From: Providencia stuartii
Lineage (GTDB): Bacteria; Pseudomonadota; Gammaproteobacteria; Enterobacterales; Enterobacteriaceae
Direction: 5' to 3'
Length of the DNA stretch: 64,000 nucleotides
NCBI GenBank assembly: GCA_900455155.1
Contig: UGUC01000004.1
Coordinates: 248,001-312,000, forward strand
Shown piece after piece: positions 19,320 to 29,838 of this stretch. Made by a program: the position numbers and the translations under genes. The notes beneath the pieces are model-generated. The model was not told where the DNA came from and made no database searches. It was given only the letters and a program-made list of their open reading frames with translations. Within the stretch, counting starts at the first letter, position 1, and every line of letters starts with the position of its first letter.

Positions 19320-19735
19320 ACAGCTTACCTGTATTTAAAGTTTTTGGTTGCCGTTCGGTCGGATACTATTGGATTGCGAGTGATGATTTAGCGGCGGGTG
19401 GTCGCCTTGGCTCATGGATGGCGCTACAAAATGTCATTGAATTGGGTATCGATTCAGTTGCCCATTGCATTAAGGTTGATGATACGGCACCGGGTATTGA
19501 AGAAGGGCGTAATGCGGGCATGTGGAGTGTTGGTCTTGCTTTATCAGGTAATGAGTTTGGTAAAACATGGGATGAATATCAAAGCATGTCAGCCGATGAC
19601 ACCACACAATTACGCCAGCAAGCAGCTAATAAATTATTTACTGCGGGGGCGCATTATGTGATAGGGACATTAGCTGAGCTACCTGATCTTATAGAGAAGA
19701 TAAATATTCGACTGGCTAATGGCGAAAGACCTTAA
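19320..19735 (+). pseudogene. phnX: phnX fragment (phosphonoacetaldehyde hydrolase C-terminus)
   Basis: Reads [20 protein letters not shown] and on through [20 protein letters not shown] and LALSGNEFG to ANGERP, the C-terminal half of the HAD-family enzyme that splits phosphonoacetaldehyde to acetaldehyde and phosphate. The N-terminal half, including the nucleophile motif, is missing. The junction upstream ([13 protein letters not shown]) looks scrambled. It follows directly after a terminator with no promoter, so it is a fossil left by the insertion of the nucleoside operon or by deletion. Confidence 0.85.
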
Positions 19736-19842
19736 GTCACCGTATCGCCGATTTCAATTAGGCTGAGTTCGAGTCTGTGCGATATTGTGGTGCCTATTAT
19801 CTCAATTTTTATGAGTAGGCACCACCGACCTAAGCCACTCAA

Positions 19843-20868
19843 TTAAATAACACCACGAGGTAATTCAGGTGCTAATGTTGCAACCATTACCGCTTTGATT
19901 GTGTGTAAACGGTTTTCTGCTTCATCGAACACAATGCTGTAAGGGGATTCAAAAACCTCTTCCGTGACTTCCAAACCTCCCCACATATCAAACTCTTTAG
20001 CGAGTTGTGCGCCAAGGGTAGTATCTTCATTATGAAATGCAGGTAAACAATGTAGGAATTTGACATCTGGGTTACCAGTGAGCTTAATGACATCCATATT
20101 CACTTGATATGGCTTAAGTAAATGAATTCGTTCAGCCCAGACTGCTTTTGCTTCACCCATTGACACCCAAACGTCGGTATACAGGAAATCTGCACCTTTG
20201 ACCCCTTCAGCGACATTCTCAGTGAGCGTGATTTTCCCTCCCGTTTTCAGCGCCGCTTTTTGGCAAATTTCAACTAATTCAGCTTCCGGCCAGCAACTTT
20301 TTGGTGCAACTAAACGCACGTCCATCCCCGTCAGTGCGGCGGCTTCTAGCATGGAATTCCCCATGTTGTTACGCGCATCGCCTAAATAAGCAAATTTAAT
20401 TTCGGATAGAGGCTTGTTCGGTTGATGTTCTCGGATAGTGAGTAAGTCGGCTAATAACTGTGTGGGATGGAATTCATTCGTTAATCCATTCCATACAGGC
20501 ACTCCCGAATGTGTTGCTAAGGTTTCAACCGTTGACTGACTAAACCCCCGATATTGAATACCATCATACATCCGACCAAGCACTCTCGCGGTATCTTTCA
20601 TGGTCTCTTTATGCCCGATTTGACTACCGGAAGGGCCAAGGTAAGTCACTCTAGCTCCTTGATCAAACGCTCCAACTTCAAAGGCGCAGCGTGTGCGTGT
20701 AGAGTCTTTTTCAAAGATAAGGGCAATATTTTTACCCGCGAGTAGCGGTTTTTCGAGGCCAGCTTTCTTCTGTGCTTTTAGCCATGCTGACAGTTTCAAT
20801 AATGAATGAATTTCGTTAGGTGTAAAATCAAGTAACCTAAGAAAATGCTTTTTATAGAAGGGGTTCAT
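19843..20868 (-). CDS. argF: Ornithine carbamoyltransferase
   Basis: Makes citrulline from ornithine and carbamoyl phosphate in arginine synthesis; cytoplasmic trimer. 341 residues. The carbamoyl-phosphate motif [20 protein letters not shown] (about 53-72), the [12 protein letters not shown] motif and the ornithine-side [12 protein letters not shown] motif with its catalytic Cys are intact. It is divergent from rraB, as argI is in E. coli. Tandem ARG boxes just upstream indicate repression by ArgR-arginine. An imperfect inverted repeat at 19789-19823 lies downstream but lacks a T-run. Confidence 0.97.
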   Translation of the reverse strand: MNPFYKKHFLRLLDFTPNEIHSLLKLSAWLKAQKKAGLEKPLLAGKNIALIFEKDSTRTRCAFEVGAFDQGARVTYLGPSGSQIGHKETMKDTARVLGRMYDGIQYRGFSQSTVETLATHSGVPVWNGLTNEFHPTQLLADLLTIREHQPNKPLSEIKFAYLGDARNNMGNSMLEAAALTGMDVRLVAPKSCWPEAELVEICQKAALKTGGKITLTENVAEGVKGADFLYTDVWVSMGEAKAVWAERIHLLKPYQVNMDVIKLTGNPDVKFLHCLPAFHNEDTTLGAQLAKEFDMWGGLEVTEEVFESPYSIVFDEAENRLHTIKAVMVATLAPELPRGVI

Positions 20869-20887
20869 AAAATTCAGCCTTTTTTAT

Positions 20888-20924
20888 TTGAATTAATATT
20901 CAATTTATATTCATAAAAATTCAA
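20888..20924 (-). promoter_or_regulatory. Tandem ARG boxes (ArgR operator)
   Basis: TTGAATTAATATTCAA at 20888-20903 is a perfect ARG-box core. A weaker second box, TTCATAAAAATTCAA, lies at 20910-20924. Their centres are 21 bases apart, two helical turns, the standard arrangement for the ArgR hexamer. Confidence 0.85.
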
Positions 20925-21031
20925 AATCAACCCCCAATAGAAAAGAAATTATTCATTCAGGTATGGTGTCACTGGCAGCCCTATGGGAGAATGGCCTAGA
21001 GACTAGCGATAATGAAAAAAGAGGTGTGGAT

Positions 21032-21445
21032 ATGGTGGATAAAGCTGAGTTAGAGGCACAATACGAAGAAACGCGTCTAATTATTGAAGAGTTACTGGAA
21101 GATGGCAGTGATCCTGATGCATTGTATGCAATTGAACACCATTTCTCAGCAGACAATTTTGAACTACTAGAAAAAGCAGCGGTAGAAGCCTTTAAATTAG
21201 GCTATGAAGTCACTGATGCGGAAGAGTTGGAAGTCGAAAATGGTGTGACGCTAATGTGTTGTGATGTGATCAGCGAAAGTGCACTTAATGCAGAGTTGAT
21301 CGATGCGCAAGTTGAACAGTTGATGAAGTTAGCTGAAAAATTAGGTATCAACTATGATGGTTGGGGAACTTACTTTGAAGACCCTGATGCTGAATATGAT
21401 GACGAAGACGAAGACGGCGAAGAAGGTGGAGAACGTTTCCATTAA
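21032..21445 (+). CDS. rraB: RraB, regulator of RNase E activity
   Basis: Binds RNase E and inhibits or redirects mRNA decay. 137 residues from the ATG at 21032, chosen over the upstream ATG at 20963 because GAGG lies just before it and the E. coli protein starts at the equivalent place. Conserved [31 protein letters not shown] and [10 protein letters not shown] are followed by the very acidic tail typical of the family. A 10-base inverted repeat (TGCCTGCTTT, 21478-21518) follows the gene. Confidence 0.95.
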   Translation: MVDKAELEAQYEETRLIIEELLEDGSDPDALYAIEHHFSADNFELLEKAAVEAFKLGYEVTDAEELEVENGVTLMCCDVISESALNAELIDAQVEQLMKLAEKLGINYDGWGTYFEDPDAEYDDEDEDGEEGGERFH

Positions 21446-21477
21446 TTCGGCAAAGGCTGTAATTTAAACCGTGTAAT

Positions 21478-21518
21478 TGCCTGCTTTTGATATGTTGATC
21501 CTAACAACAAAGCAGGCA
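21478..21518 (+). terminator. Hairpin after rraB
   Basis: Perfect ten-base arms TGCCTGCTTT / AAAGCAGGCA around a 21-base loop, 30 bases after the rraB stop. There is no T-run after it, so its terminator role is uncertain. Confidence 0.5.
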
Positions 21519-21617
21519 CATGATGACCGAAAAATAGTTAACGATTCAATCCATATCCTAAATAACTGGCTAACATGGCATATCTATCTTAGTCAGCCAG
21601 CTATCAATAAACCTTTC

Positions 21618-21815
21618 TTAAGCTGGATCTGCTGGGTACCCTGCTGTACTGAGTGCGGTACGGAAAATACTTTCATCAATACGGCTGTTGATCTGCACTT
21701 TTTTCGTCGCAGGGTCTGCTTCAACCTGTGCTTGCGCATCAATATCTAATACCACTTTTTTGATTGATTTCGCGCAGCCATCACAAGCCATTTTTGGGAT
21801 AGTTAAATTAATCAT
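21618..21815 (-). CDS. copZ: CopZ-like copper chaperone
   Basis: 65-residue heavy-metal-associated domain protein with the Cu(I)-binding MACDGC motif (CxxC at about residues 10-13) in a beta-alpha-beta-beta-alpha-beta fold. It should carry Cu(I) in the cytoplasm to CopA or CueR. It has its own CueR-type promoter at 21846 with an exact 19-base spacer, so it is induced by copper. It lies just downstream of cueR on the same strand. Confidence 0.88.
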   Translation of the reverse strand: MINLTIPKMACDGCAKSIKKVVLDIDAQAQVEADPATKKVQINSRIDESIFRTALSTAGYPADPA

Positions 21816-21845
21816 TTTTACACTCCTATTATCAATACGTTAATC

Positions 21846-21876
21846 AATATAAAGCTTCCCCCTATTGGAAGGTCAA
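21846..21876 (-). promoter_or_regulatory. CueR-type promoter of copZ
   Basis: Minus strand: TTGACC at 21876-21871, a 19-base spacer containing the dyad CTTCC...GGAAG, then TATATT at 21851-21846. The overlong 19-base spacer with a dyad between the boxes is the hallmark of MerR-family activated promoters. It starts right at the cueR stop codon. Confidence 0.8.
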
Positions 21877-22338
21877 TCAATTTTTTACCATACGCATTGA
21901 GAAATTATCGAATCGACGATTTTTAGCTGGCGGCGTCTCATCGCGCTTTGTTGGGTTCACTAAATTTTCAATGATCGGACAATCAGGTTTATTGTCGCCA
22001 TGGCAATGTTGAGTCAGTGTTTCTAATGTTTTAGCGATAGCTTGTAGTTCATTGATTTTTCTTTTTAGCTCGGAAAGATGGGTGAGTGCCATCGCCTTAA
22101 CATCGGCGCTAGTGCGTTCTCTATCCCGCCATAAGTACAGTAAAACAGAAATTTGTTCAGTGGAAAAACCGAGTGCTCGAGCGCGGCGGATAAGATTAAA
22201 GCTATCGACATCGGATTGATTGTAATAACGGTATCCTGCATCGGTACGCTTAGCCTTGGGGAGCAAACCTGTTTGTTCATAATAACGGATCATTTTTGCT
22301 GAGATACCAGAAAGTTTGGCTGCTTGACCAATATTCAT
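21877..22338 (-). CDS. cueR: CueR, Cu(I)-responsive MerR-family activator
   Basis: Copper-sensing activator, about 153 residues from ATG 22338 (an upstream in-frame start at 22377 lacks a ribosome site). The N-terminal winged HTH is MNIGQAAKLSGISAKMIRYY, a long dimerisation helix follows, and the C-terminal CHGDNKPDC holds the two Cu(I)-binding cysteines spaced as in E. coli CueR. It should activate the overlong-spacer promoters of copZ and copA found on either side. The tail after the metal loop is longer than in E. coli. Confidence 0.92.
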   Translation of the reverse strand: MNIGQAAKLSGISAKMIRYYEQTGLLPKAKRTDAGYRYYNQSDVDSFNLIRRARALGFSTEQISVLLYLWRDRERTSADVKAMALTHLSELKRKINELQAIAKTLETLTQHCHGDNKPDCPIIENLVNPTKRDETPPAKNRRFDNFSMRMVKN

Positions 22339-22382
22339 AATTTTACCTCTCCAACAGTATGATACCCCTTGAAACAAGGTGC

Positions 22383-22652
22383 TTATGACTTCTCTTTTGC
22401 CCGTTTAAGAGCGGCGATAATGTTTGGTTTTTGTGAGGCAAAAGTGCCGTAAAATAGATGCTCTCCAATTAGGGTAATTGGCGCGACACGTACGCCAGTA
22501 CGCGCCTTCGCCTCGGCCATAATTTGTGGGTCGGTCAGATCCCGCTCGTCAAATGTAAGTTGCTCTTTAACCAACCACTCTTTGAGCAATTGGCAATCGG
22601 GGCAGGTGGGGGTGGTGTAAATTGTAATTTTAGGTTGAGATGTCAGCGCCAT
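22383..22652 (-). CDS. Glutaredoxin-like protein (CPDC)
   Basis: Small thioredoxin-fold protein of about 89 residues with the redox motif TPTCPDCQLL and the cis-proline segment RVAPITLIGE. The start at 22652 is preferred over 22655 because it is six bases from AGGAG. It resembles NrdH/glutaredoxin-like proteins rather than classic GrxA. It lies between cueR and copA on the same strand, so it may serve copper-stressed thiols or reduce metal-site cysteines; that link is inference from the location. Confidence 0.8.
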   Translation of the reverse strand: MALTSQPKITIYTTPTCPDCQLLKEWLVKEQLTFDERDLTDPQIMAEAKARTGVRVAPITLIGEHLFYGTFASQKPNIIAALKRAKEKS

Positions 22653-22710
22653 CATGTTCTCCTTTCGATTGGTATAGCCAGACCTGAGCAAGGCCTGGCT
22701 TGTCGATTGT

Positions 22711-25208
22711 TTATTGAGTGATGCCTTCTTTCATCGGTGCTTGGAAGCGTTTAAGACGTAAGGCGTTACCTAATACAAAGACGCTAGAAAGAGCCATTGC
22801 CGCCGCCGCTAAAATCGGTGAAAGCAAAGTGCCATTAATTGGGTACAGTAAGCCTGCTGCCACTGGGATCAAGAGCGCGTTATAAGCGAACGCCCAAAAT
22901 AGGTTTTGTTTTATATTACGGATAGTCGCTTGGCTTAAGGCAATTGCATCGACAACACCACGCAAATCACCTGACATCAAGACCACATCTGCCGCTTCAA
23001 TGGCGACGTCTGTTCCCGTACCGATAGCCAACCCAACATCGGCTTCGGCAAGTGCAGGAGCATCGTTAATACCATCTCCCACAAAGGCGACTTTATTGCC
23101 ATTACTACGGAACTGTTTTAGTGCTGCGACTTTGCCGTCAGGCAGTACTTCGGCAGCCACTTCATCAATACCGAGTTGCTTAGCGATTGCAGCAGCCGTT
23201 GCCGCATTATCACCGGTGATCATCGCCACTTTTAAGCCTAATGAATGTAAGGCTTTAATCGCTTCTGGGGTGGTCTCTTTTATTGGGTCAGCAACGGCAA
23301 TAATTGCTGCTAAACGCCCATCAATTGCCGCATACAGCGGGCTTTTGCCTTGTTCGCCTAAACGTAATGCGGTTGGTTGGAAATGGCTCACTTCTAAGCC
23401 GAGTTGTTTCATAAAGCGGTCTGCCCCGACAGAAACTGAACGGCCTCCTACTTTCGCTGAAACACCAAACCCAGGTACAGCTTCAAACTCTTCGATTGCG
23501 GCAAATGAAATCCCTTTTTCTTTTGCGGCAGCCACAATGGCTTCGGCTATCGGATGCTCGGAGCGGGTTTCAATCGCAGCAACTAAGGCTAAAACTTCAT
23601 CATATTCAAATCCTTCTGCTGGAACGAGATCGGTTAATTCAGGGCGACCTTTTGTTAACGTACCGGTTTTATCCAGAGCGACGACACTGACATCACGCAG
23701 AGCTTGTAAGGCTTCACCTTTACGGAAAAGAACACCTAATTCCGCTGCACGACCAGTACCGACCATAATAGATGTTGGTGTCGCAAGGCCCATCGCACAC
23801 GGACATGCAATAATCAATACCGCAACGGCGTTGATCAGAGCAAAGGTGAGCGCAGGATCTGGGCCAAAAATCAACCAAATAAAGAAAGTGATAACTGCAC
23901 CTGCCATGACCGCTGGCACAAACCACATCGTGACTTTATCCACTAATGCTTGGATTGGTAGTTTGGATCCTTGCGCTTCTTCAACTAAGCGAATAATTTG
24001 TGCTAATACGGTGTTTGAACCAATTTGGGTCACACGGAAACTGAATGCCCCTGTTTTATTGATAGTACCGCCGACAACCTCAGAGCCTATTTCTTTTGAG
24101 ACAGGAACCGGTTCACCGGTGATCATGCTTTCATCGACATAAGAAGCCCCTTCGATAACAACACCATCAACAGGAATTTTTTCACCCGGACGAACGAAAA
24201 CAATGTCGTCGGTGGCGACTTCATCGAGTGGAATTTCGATCATTTTGCCATCACGTTCCACTCGTGCTGTTTTGGCTTGTAAGCCAACAAGGCGTTTAAT
24301 GGCTTGAGACGTCTTCCCTTTTGCTCGCGCCTCCAATGTGCGACCAAGCAGAATTAATGTCACGATAACGACCGCGGCTTCGAAATACACATTCGCAGTG
24401 CCAACGGGCAGAATTTGTGGCATAAAGGTGGCAACAACGGAATAGCCGTAAGCGGCTGCCGTACCGACTGCAACCAGTGAGTTCATATCCGGTGCAGCAC
24501 GCAGCAACGCGGGAACCCTTTTTGGAAAAAGCGCAAGCCTGGGCCGAATAAAACGAGAGTGGCTAACACAAATTGGATATACCAATTGAGTTGCTGACCG
24601 AGAGTATTTGCAACCCAATGATGAATACCCGGAATAAAGTGAGAGCCCATTTCAATAATAAATACTGGTAGCGTAAATATTGCGGCAGTAAATAGTGAAC
24701 GGCGCAGTGAACGCTCCTCTTGTTCACGACGTTCATCCGCTTGCTCATTCACATTGGTGCTGGCATCGGATAAGCGACGAGGCTTATAACCGGCTTGAAC
24801 AACGGCAGCTTCTAAGTCAGCGACAGTGACGGCTCCAGACAAATGGCGAATGCGAGCGCGCTCGGTGGCTAAATTGACACTCGCTTCAATAACACCGGGT
24901 ATTTGAGTAAGTGCTTTTTCAACACGACCAACACAAGATGCACACGTCATCTCTTCAATGGCTAATTCTGTGATTTCTTCTCTGACTTTATAGCCTGAAC
25001 TTTCAATAGCACGGATCGCGGCGTCTACATCAACATGCTCTTTAAATGTAATGCCTGCACGTTCAGTTGCTAAGTTCACGACGGCGGTATCAATATTATC
25101 AACCGCTTTTAAGGCACGTTCGACACGGCCTACACAGGATGCACAGGTCATTCCTTCGACTGGTAAACTCAGCCTATTGGCTGAAGATTGAGATAGATTC
25201 GTAGTCAT
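22711..25208 (-). CDS. copA: CopA, Cu(I)-exporting P1B-type ATPase, one frameshift
   Basis: Inner-membrane Cu(I) efflux ATPase. Two N-terminal metal-binding domains (MTCASC at about residues 20 and 88), then membrane helices, the actuator TGEP, the CPC copper channel motif ([13 protein letters not shown]), the phosphorylation motif DKTGTLT, SEHPI and [10 protein letters not shown]. The frame breaks near 24516, where three G (minus strand) stand for an expected four; restoring one joins FFQKG to [14 protein letters not shown] and gives about 830 residues. This is the only clear deletion among the homopolymer shifts in the large genes. A CueR-type promoter lies directly upstream. Confidence 0.93.
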
Positions 25209-25240
25209 TGATTTACCCTCTTAAGTATCATCATGCGTAA

Positions 25241-25271
25241 AGCCTAACGTTTACCTTAAGGGGAAGGTCAA
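25241..25271 (-). promoter_or_regulatory. CueR-type promoter of copA
   Basis: Minus strand: TTGACC (25271-25266), a 19-base spacer containing the dyad ACCTTCCCCTTAAGGT, and TAGGCT (25246-25241). This is the same architecture as the E. coli copA promoter. Confidence 0.82.
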
Positions 25272-25294
25272 GCATTTTTTTTATTATTATGTTC

Positions 25295-25333
25295 AAAAAA
25301 GAGATAGCCACAGTCAAATGTAACTATCTCTTT
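25295..25333 (-). terminator. Terminator of the RND efflux operon
   Basis: AAAGAGATAG / CTATCTCTTT stem followed on the minus strand by a run of T. A second perfect hairpin (GTTCGCTAAAC / GTTTAGCGAAC, 25368-25396) lies between it and the permease stop. Confidence 0.75.
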
Positions 25334-25411
25334 GTTTTATATGCAATATAATAGGTTTGTGTTATGAGTTCGCTAAACTATCGTTGTTTAGCGAACTGTT
25401 TTTGAGGTCGA

Positions 25412-28400
25412 TTATGGGGATTTTTTACCCGCTAATTTACGTATCATCATGTAGAAAACAGGGGTTAATAGTAAACCAAATAGCGTTACACCTAGCATGC
25501 CGAAGAACACCGCAACCCCCACGGCTTGTCTCATCTCTGAACCCGCTCCCGTCGCTAAAACAAGCGGGATCACGCCAGCAATAAAGGCAAAGGATGTCAT
25601 CAAAATAGGGCGTAATCGTAGATGAGCGGCTTCTGATACGGCGGCTAAAGGATCTTTTCCTTGTCTCTCTTGGGCGATCGCAAATTCAACAATCAAAATC
25701 GCATTTTTTGCAGCAAGGCCGACCAGCACAATGAAAGCGATTTGTGTGAAGATATTATTATCTCCATTGAGCAACCATACGCCGGCAATAGCAGAAAGTA
25801 GAGCCATTGGCGCGATTAATAGTACAGAGAATGGTAATGACCAACTGTTATATTGAGCAGCCAAGATCAAGAAAGCAAATAGCACTGCTAATGGGAAAAT
25901 ATAGAGTGCTGAATTACCCGCTAACTGCTCTTGATAGGTTAGATCTGTCCATTCAAAGCTCATGCCTTCGGGCAATGTTTCACGTAAGATCTTCTCCATC
26001 GCATCAGTGGCTTGTCCTGAAGTAAAGCCAGGAGCCGCGTTGCCGGTGATATCGACAGAAGGGTAACCGTTATAGTGGATCACGCGATCAGGGCCATTTG
26101 TACGGGTAATCGTCACTAAGCTACTCAGAGGGATCATCTCCCCATGCTTATTACGCACCTTGATGAGTTCAATATCTTTAGGATCCATTCTAAAGGGCGT
26201 ATCTGCTTGCACAATGACGCGATAGGTTCGACCAAAACGATTGAAATCATTGACGTAGAGTGATCCCAAATTAATCTGTAATGCATCAAAGATATCGGTG
26301 AGCGTAACACCTTGCGCTTTGGCTTTTTCGCGATCAATATCCACATCGATTTGTGGCGAATTGGTCTGGAAACTTGCCATCATGCCAGTTAATTCGGGGG
26401 CTTGCATTGCTTTCATCAACACTTGCTCTTGCACTTGCGCTAACGCATCAAAGCCAAGATCAGCCCTATCTTCTATTTGTACCTTAAAGCCCCCCATCGA
26501 ACCCAAGCCGGGAACCGGAGGTGGAGGGAATATGCCAACAAAACCATCCGGTATTTGACTAAATTTACCCATTAGGCGTTCGGCGATGGCATTTGCTGAG
26601 AGTGAAGGATCTGTACGCTCATCAAACGGTTTGAGCATTGCAAACATGAGTGCTGAATTCGGTAAGTTAACGGGGCCATTTACAGAGAGGCCAGGGAACG
26701 CTACCACGTTTTCAACACCAGGCTCCATCAGTGCGAGGCGTGACATCTCTTTCACAACCGCTTCTGTTCTATCGAGAGAAGCACCCGAAGGCAATTGCGC
26801 GACGCCAATTAAGTAATATTTATCCTGTGCAGGAACAAAGCCATTAGGAACCACTTTAAACCCGAGTGCGGTTAGCCCAACAAAGCCAAGATATAGCACA
26901 AGAATAATTAAACTTCCTCGTATGCAGCGGCGTACAATCTGAACGTATTTGTTGGATAATGCATTGAAAAAGAGATTAAATTTAGCGAAAAAGCGACTAA
27001 ATATCGCATTGATAATGCGAGTCAACCAGTCTGGTTTGCTATTTTTATCATGGGGCTTCAGTAAGATAGCACTGAGAGCAGGAGATAAGGTCAATGAGTT
27101 AATCGCAGAAATAATCGTTGAAATCACGATCGTTAATGAGAATTGTCGATAAAACTCACCTTGTAAACCGGATAAAAATGCGGTTGGAATAAAAACAGCC
27201 GCTAATACTGATGTAATGGCAATAATAGGGCCTGTGACCTCTTCCATCGCTTTAAAGGCGGCTTCTTTTGGTGTTAATCCTTCCGTGATATGCCTTTCAA
27301 CGTTTTCAACGACGACTATCGCGTCATCCACCACTATCCCTATTGAGATAACTAAACCAAATAGCGATAGTGTATTGAGAGAAAAGCCGAATAGGTACAT
27401 AAAGGCAAATGTTCCCACGAGTGATACGGGAACAGCTACTAACGGAATGATTGATGCTCGCCAACTTTGTAAAAAGAGCACCACGACAATAACCACTAAT
27501 ATGGTGGCTTCAAGTAAGGTGATAGCGACCGATTTTAGTGAGGCGCTGACAAAAATGGTTGGATCGTAGGCAATTTTATAGTCGATCCCTTCGATAAAGT
27601 TAGCCTGTAAACGAGCCATGGTTTCTCGTACCGACTCTGCCACTTCCAACGCATTTGCTCCGGGGCTCATGACAATCTGTAAGCCAACCGCATTTTGCCC
27701 ATTCAGTAAGCTGCGAAGTGAATAATTATCGGCACCTAGCTCTAATCGAGCGACATCTTTTAAATAGGTCGACTGCCCATCTTCGCCTGTTTGAATAATA
27801 ATATTGCCAAATTGCTCCTCGGTTGTGAGTCGACCAAGTGCATTGACGCTGATTTGAAATGAGGACGTTGAGTTCGGCTGCTGCCCAATCGAACCTGTAG
27901 CGACTTGAATATTTTGTTCGCGAATAGCCGTAACGATATCATTTGCCGTTAAGCCTAATGATGCGACTTTTGTGGGATCAATCCATGCTCGCATCGCATA
28001 TTCACCTTCCCCCCAAACTAATGCGCTGGCAACACCGGGTAATCTAGCAATTTCATCACGCACATTGAGTAAAGTGTAATTAGAGACAAACAGTGGGTCA
28101 TAGACATTATTGGGTGAGTACATATGGACGACCATTAGGACATCCGGTGACGTTTTTTCCGTTGTGACGCCAATTTGTTGAACTTCTTGAGGCAAGCGAG
28201 GAATGACGCGCGAAACTAAGTTTTGCACTTGAATTTGTGCAATATCGGGGTCGACATCTTGCCTAAAAGAGATGGTCAGTACCATTTTTCCATCGGTCGA
28301 CATTTGCGAGCTCATATAGAGCATGCCTTCTACCCCATTAACCGCTTGTTCGATGGGGGAGGCCACCGTATCAGCGATCACCTTGGGTGTTGCACCTGGA

Positions 28401-28552
28401 TAACTGGCGATAACCTGAACCGTAGGGGGAGTCACGGATGGATATTCGCTTAGGGGCAATTTATAAAAGCTCAAAATCCCTGCTATCAATATAAATATTG
28501 ATAAGACCATGGCAAAGATAGGGCGCTGTATAAAGAAACGGGGAAAATTCAT
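25412..28552 (-). CDS. RND efflux permease, MexF/AcrB-like (HAE1)
   Basis: Proton-driven inner-membrane drug efflux pump of 1046 residues, full length and intact. The twelve-helix layout with two large periplasmic loops is present. The proton relay residues are seen as GIVVDDAIVVVENVERH in TM4 (two Asp) and GLAAKNAILIVEF in TM10 (Lys). The N-terminus NFPRFFIQRPIFA is typical of the family. Start and stop of adaptor and permease overlap by one base (TAATG), showing coupled translation. Closest in style to MexF, OqxB and TtgB; the outer-membrane channel is not in this cluster, so it probably uses TolC. Substrates unknown. Probable control by the MerR regulator at 31017. Confidence 0.92.
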   Translation of the reverse strand: MNFPRFFIQRPIFAMVLSIFILIAGILSFYKLPLSEYPSVTPPTVQVIASYPGATPKVIADTVASPIEQAVNGVEGMLYMSSQMSTDGKMVLTISFRQDVDPDIAQIQVQNLVSRVIPRLPQEVQQIGVTTEKTSPDVLMVVHMYSPNNVYDPLFVSNYTLLNVRDEIARLPGVASALVWGEGEYAMRAWIDPTKVASLGLTANDIVTAIREQNIQVATGSIGQQPNSTSSFQISVNALGRLTTEEQFGNIIIQTGEDGQSTYLKDVARLELGADNYSLRSLLNGQNAVGLQIVMSPGANALEVAESVRETMARLQANFIEGIDYKIAYDPTIFVSASLKSVAITLLEATILVVIVVVLFLQSWRASIIPLVAVPVSLVGTFAFMYLFGFSLNTLSLFGLVISIGIVVDDAIVVVENVERHITEGLTPKEAAFKAMEEVTGPIIAITSVLAAVFIPTAFLSGLQGEFYRQFSLTIVISTIISAINSLTLSPALSAILLKPHDKNSKPDWLTRIINAIFSRFFAKFNLFFNALSNKYVQIVRRCIRGSLIILVLYLGFVGLTALGFKVVPNGFVPAQDKYYLIGVAQLPSGASLDRTEAVVKEMSRLALMEPGVENVVAFPGLSVNGPVNLPNSALMFAMLKPFDERTDPSLSANAIAERLMGKFSQIPDGFVGIFPPPPVPGLGSMGGFKVQIEDRADLGFDALAQVQEQVLMKAMQAPELTGMMASFQTNSPQIDVDIDREKAKAQGVTLTDIFDALQINLGSLYVNDFNRFGRTYRVIVQADTPFRMDPKDIELIKVRNKHGEMIPLSSLVTITRTNGPDRVIHYNGYPSVDITGNAAPGFTSGQATDAMEKILRETLPEGMSFEWTDLTYQEQLAGNSALYIFPLAVLFAFLILAAQYNSWSLPFSVLLIAPMALLSAIAGVWLLNGDNNIFTQIAFIVLVGLAAKNAILIVEFAIAQERQGKDPLAAVSEAAHLRLRPILMTSFAFIAGVIPLVLATGAGSEMRQAVGVAVFFGMLGVTLFGLLLTPVFYMMIRKLAGKKSP

Positions 28553-29773
28553 TATCTGTTTTCCTCTATTTCATCTGAAGGTTGATGTTGAGTTTGGTGA
28601 GGCTCTTTTGTTGATGAAGGATCCATTGAGGTGTATTCAGGCATCACCGCCATACCCGGTCTAACAAGGCCTTTAATAATGACCTTTTCACCCGCAGTTA
28701 AACCCTCATTGATCACTCTAAGGCCATCAACTAGGGCACCTAACTGGACAGGGCGATATTCAGCTTGGTTATTGTTATCAAGAACCAAGACATAGTTTTG
28801 CCCTTGATTAGAGCCGATTGCTTGGTCATCAATTAAAATGGTGGTTTTTTTAGGGCCGGTAGGAAGTTGTGCACGAATAAAAGCGCCGGGAATCAGTTTC
28901 CCCTCTTTGTTAGCAACGACGGCGCGCACTTTTACTGTGCCTGTTGTCCGCTCTATTTGGTTACCAACAAAATTCAGGCTTCCTAAATAGTGGGTACTTT
29001 TTTCATTCGGTAATTGTATGGTAACGGGCGGTAATGTGGCCTTAGTATTGCTTATTGTTGATGATTGTAACCCCGCTAATTGATGAAAAGTGGCTTCATC
29101 AATATCAAAATAAGCATATATTGGGTCAATTGAAACAATCGTAGTTAAACGTGTTGCACTACTGGTGTCACCACCAGTCACTAGGTTCCCTTCAGTAATA
29201 AAGGCTCTATCGACTCGGCCTGCAATAGGGGAACGAATTTGCGTATAAGATAAATTGAGTTTGGCGGATTCTACCGCGGCTTTTGCTGATTTTACTTGTG
29301 CATTATTTTGCGGTCAGCGTGGATAAGGCATCATCATAATCTTTCCGCGAAACGGCACCTTTATTTACTAATCCTTTGAGGCGTTGGTAATTTCTACTAG
29401 CTTGAGCCGCTAAGGCTTCTGCTTGGCTTAATTTTCCCTCAGCCTCAAGCAAGGCGATTTGAAATGGATGAGGGTCGATTTGGAAGAGTAAATCGCCTTT
29501 TTTAACCAGTTGCCCTTCAGGAACGTCTACAGAATTAATCCGTCCACCCACGCGAGAGCGTAAATCAACCGTTTTGGGTGAAGCTAAGTAGCCTGTAAAT
29601 TCAGAAAAAGGAGTCATTTCCCGTTGGATCACTTCCGCGACAGGCACTTTAGGGAGCATCGTAGAACTTGTCGTTTCGGGTTTATTATCATTATTAGCAT
29701 CTTGTGCGATAGCGAGGCCGCTTATCCCCATAGCCACAACAAATGTCGCATATATTCCGATTTTCATCTTCAT
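28552..29773 (-). CDS. RND periplasmic adaptor (MexE/AcrA-like), one frameshift
   Basis: Periplasmic adaptor (membrane fusion protein) that links the permease to an outer-membrane channel. A signal peptide ends near SGLAIA, without a lipobox Cys. The lipoyl half-motifs (GRINSVDVPEGQLVKKGDLL and IRSPIAGRVDRAFITEGNLV) flank an alpha-hairpin (AEGKLSQAEALAAQASRNYQ), and the C-terminal beta-barrel follows. The frame breaks at T4 29306-29309; removing one base joins TLTA to NNAQVKSAKAAVES, giving about 406 residues, normal for the family. First gene of the pump operon. Confidence 0.88.
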
Positions 29774-29838
29774 AATAAACTTTACCTAATTAATTGATTT
29801 CATTGTTAGCTTTAATGTTGAATAACCAATGTTGTGTA

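Noticed and set aside
19789-19823. Inverted repeat as argF terminator
   Set aside because: GGTGCCTA/TAGGCACC arms are clear, but neither strand has a T-run after the stem.
23000-24142. A 380-codon open frame on the plus strand
   Set aside because: It lies antisense to copA, whose ATPase motifs are unmistakable on the other strand. Its composition (Ala/Ser/Thr-rich, no domains) is that of a frame shadow.
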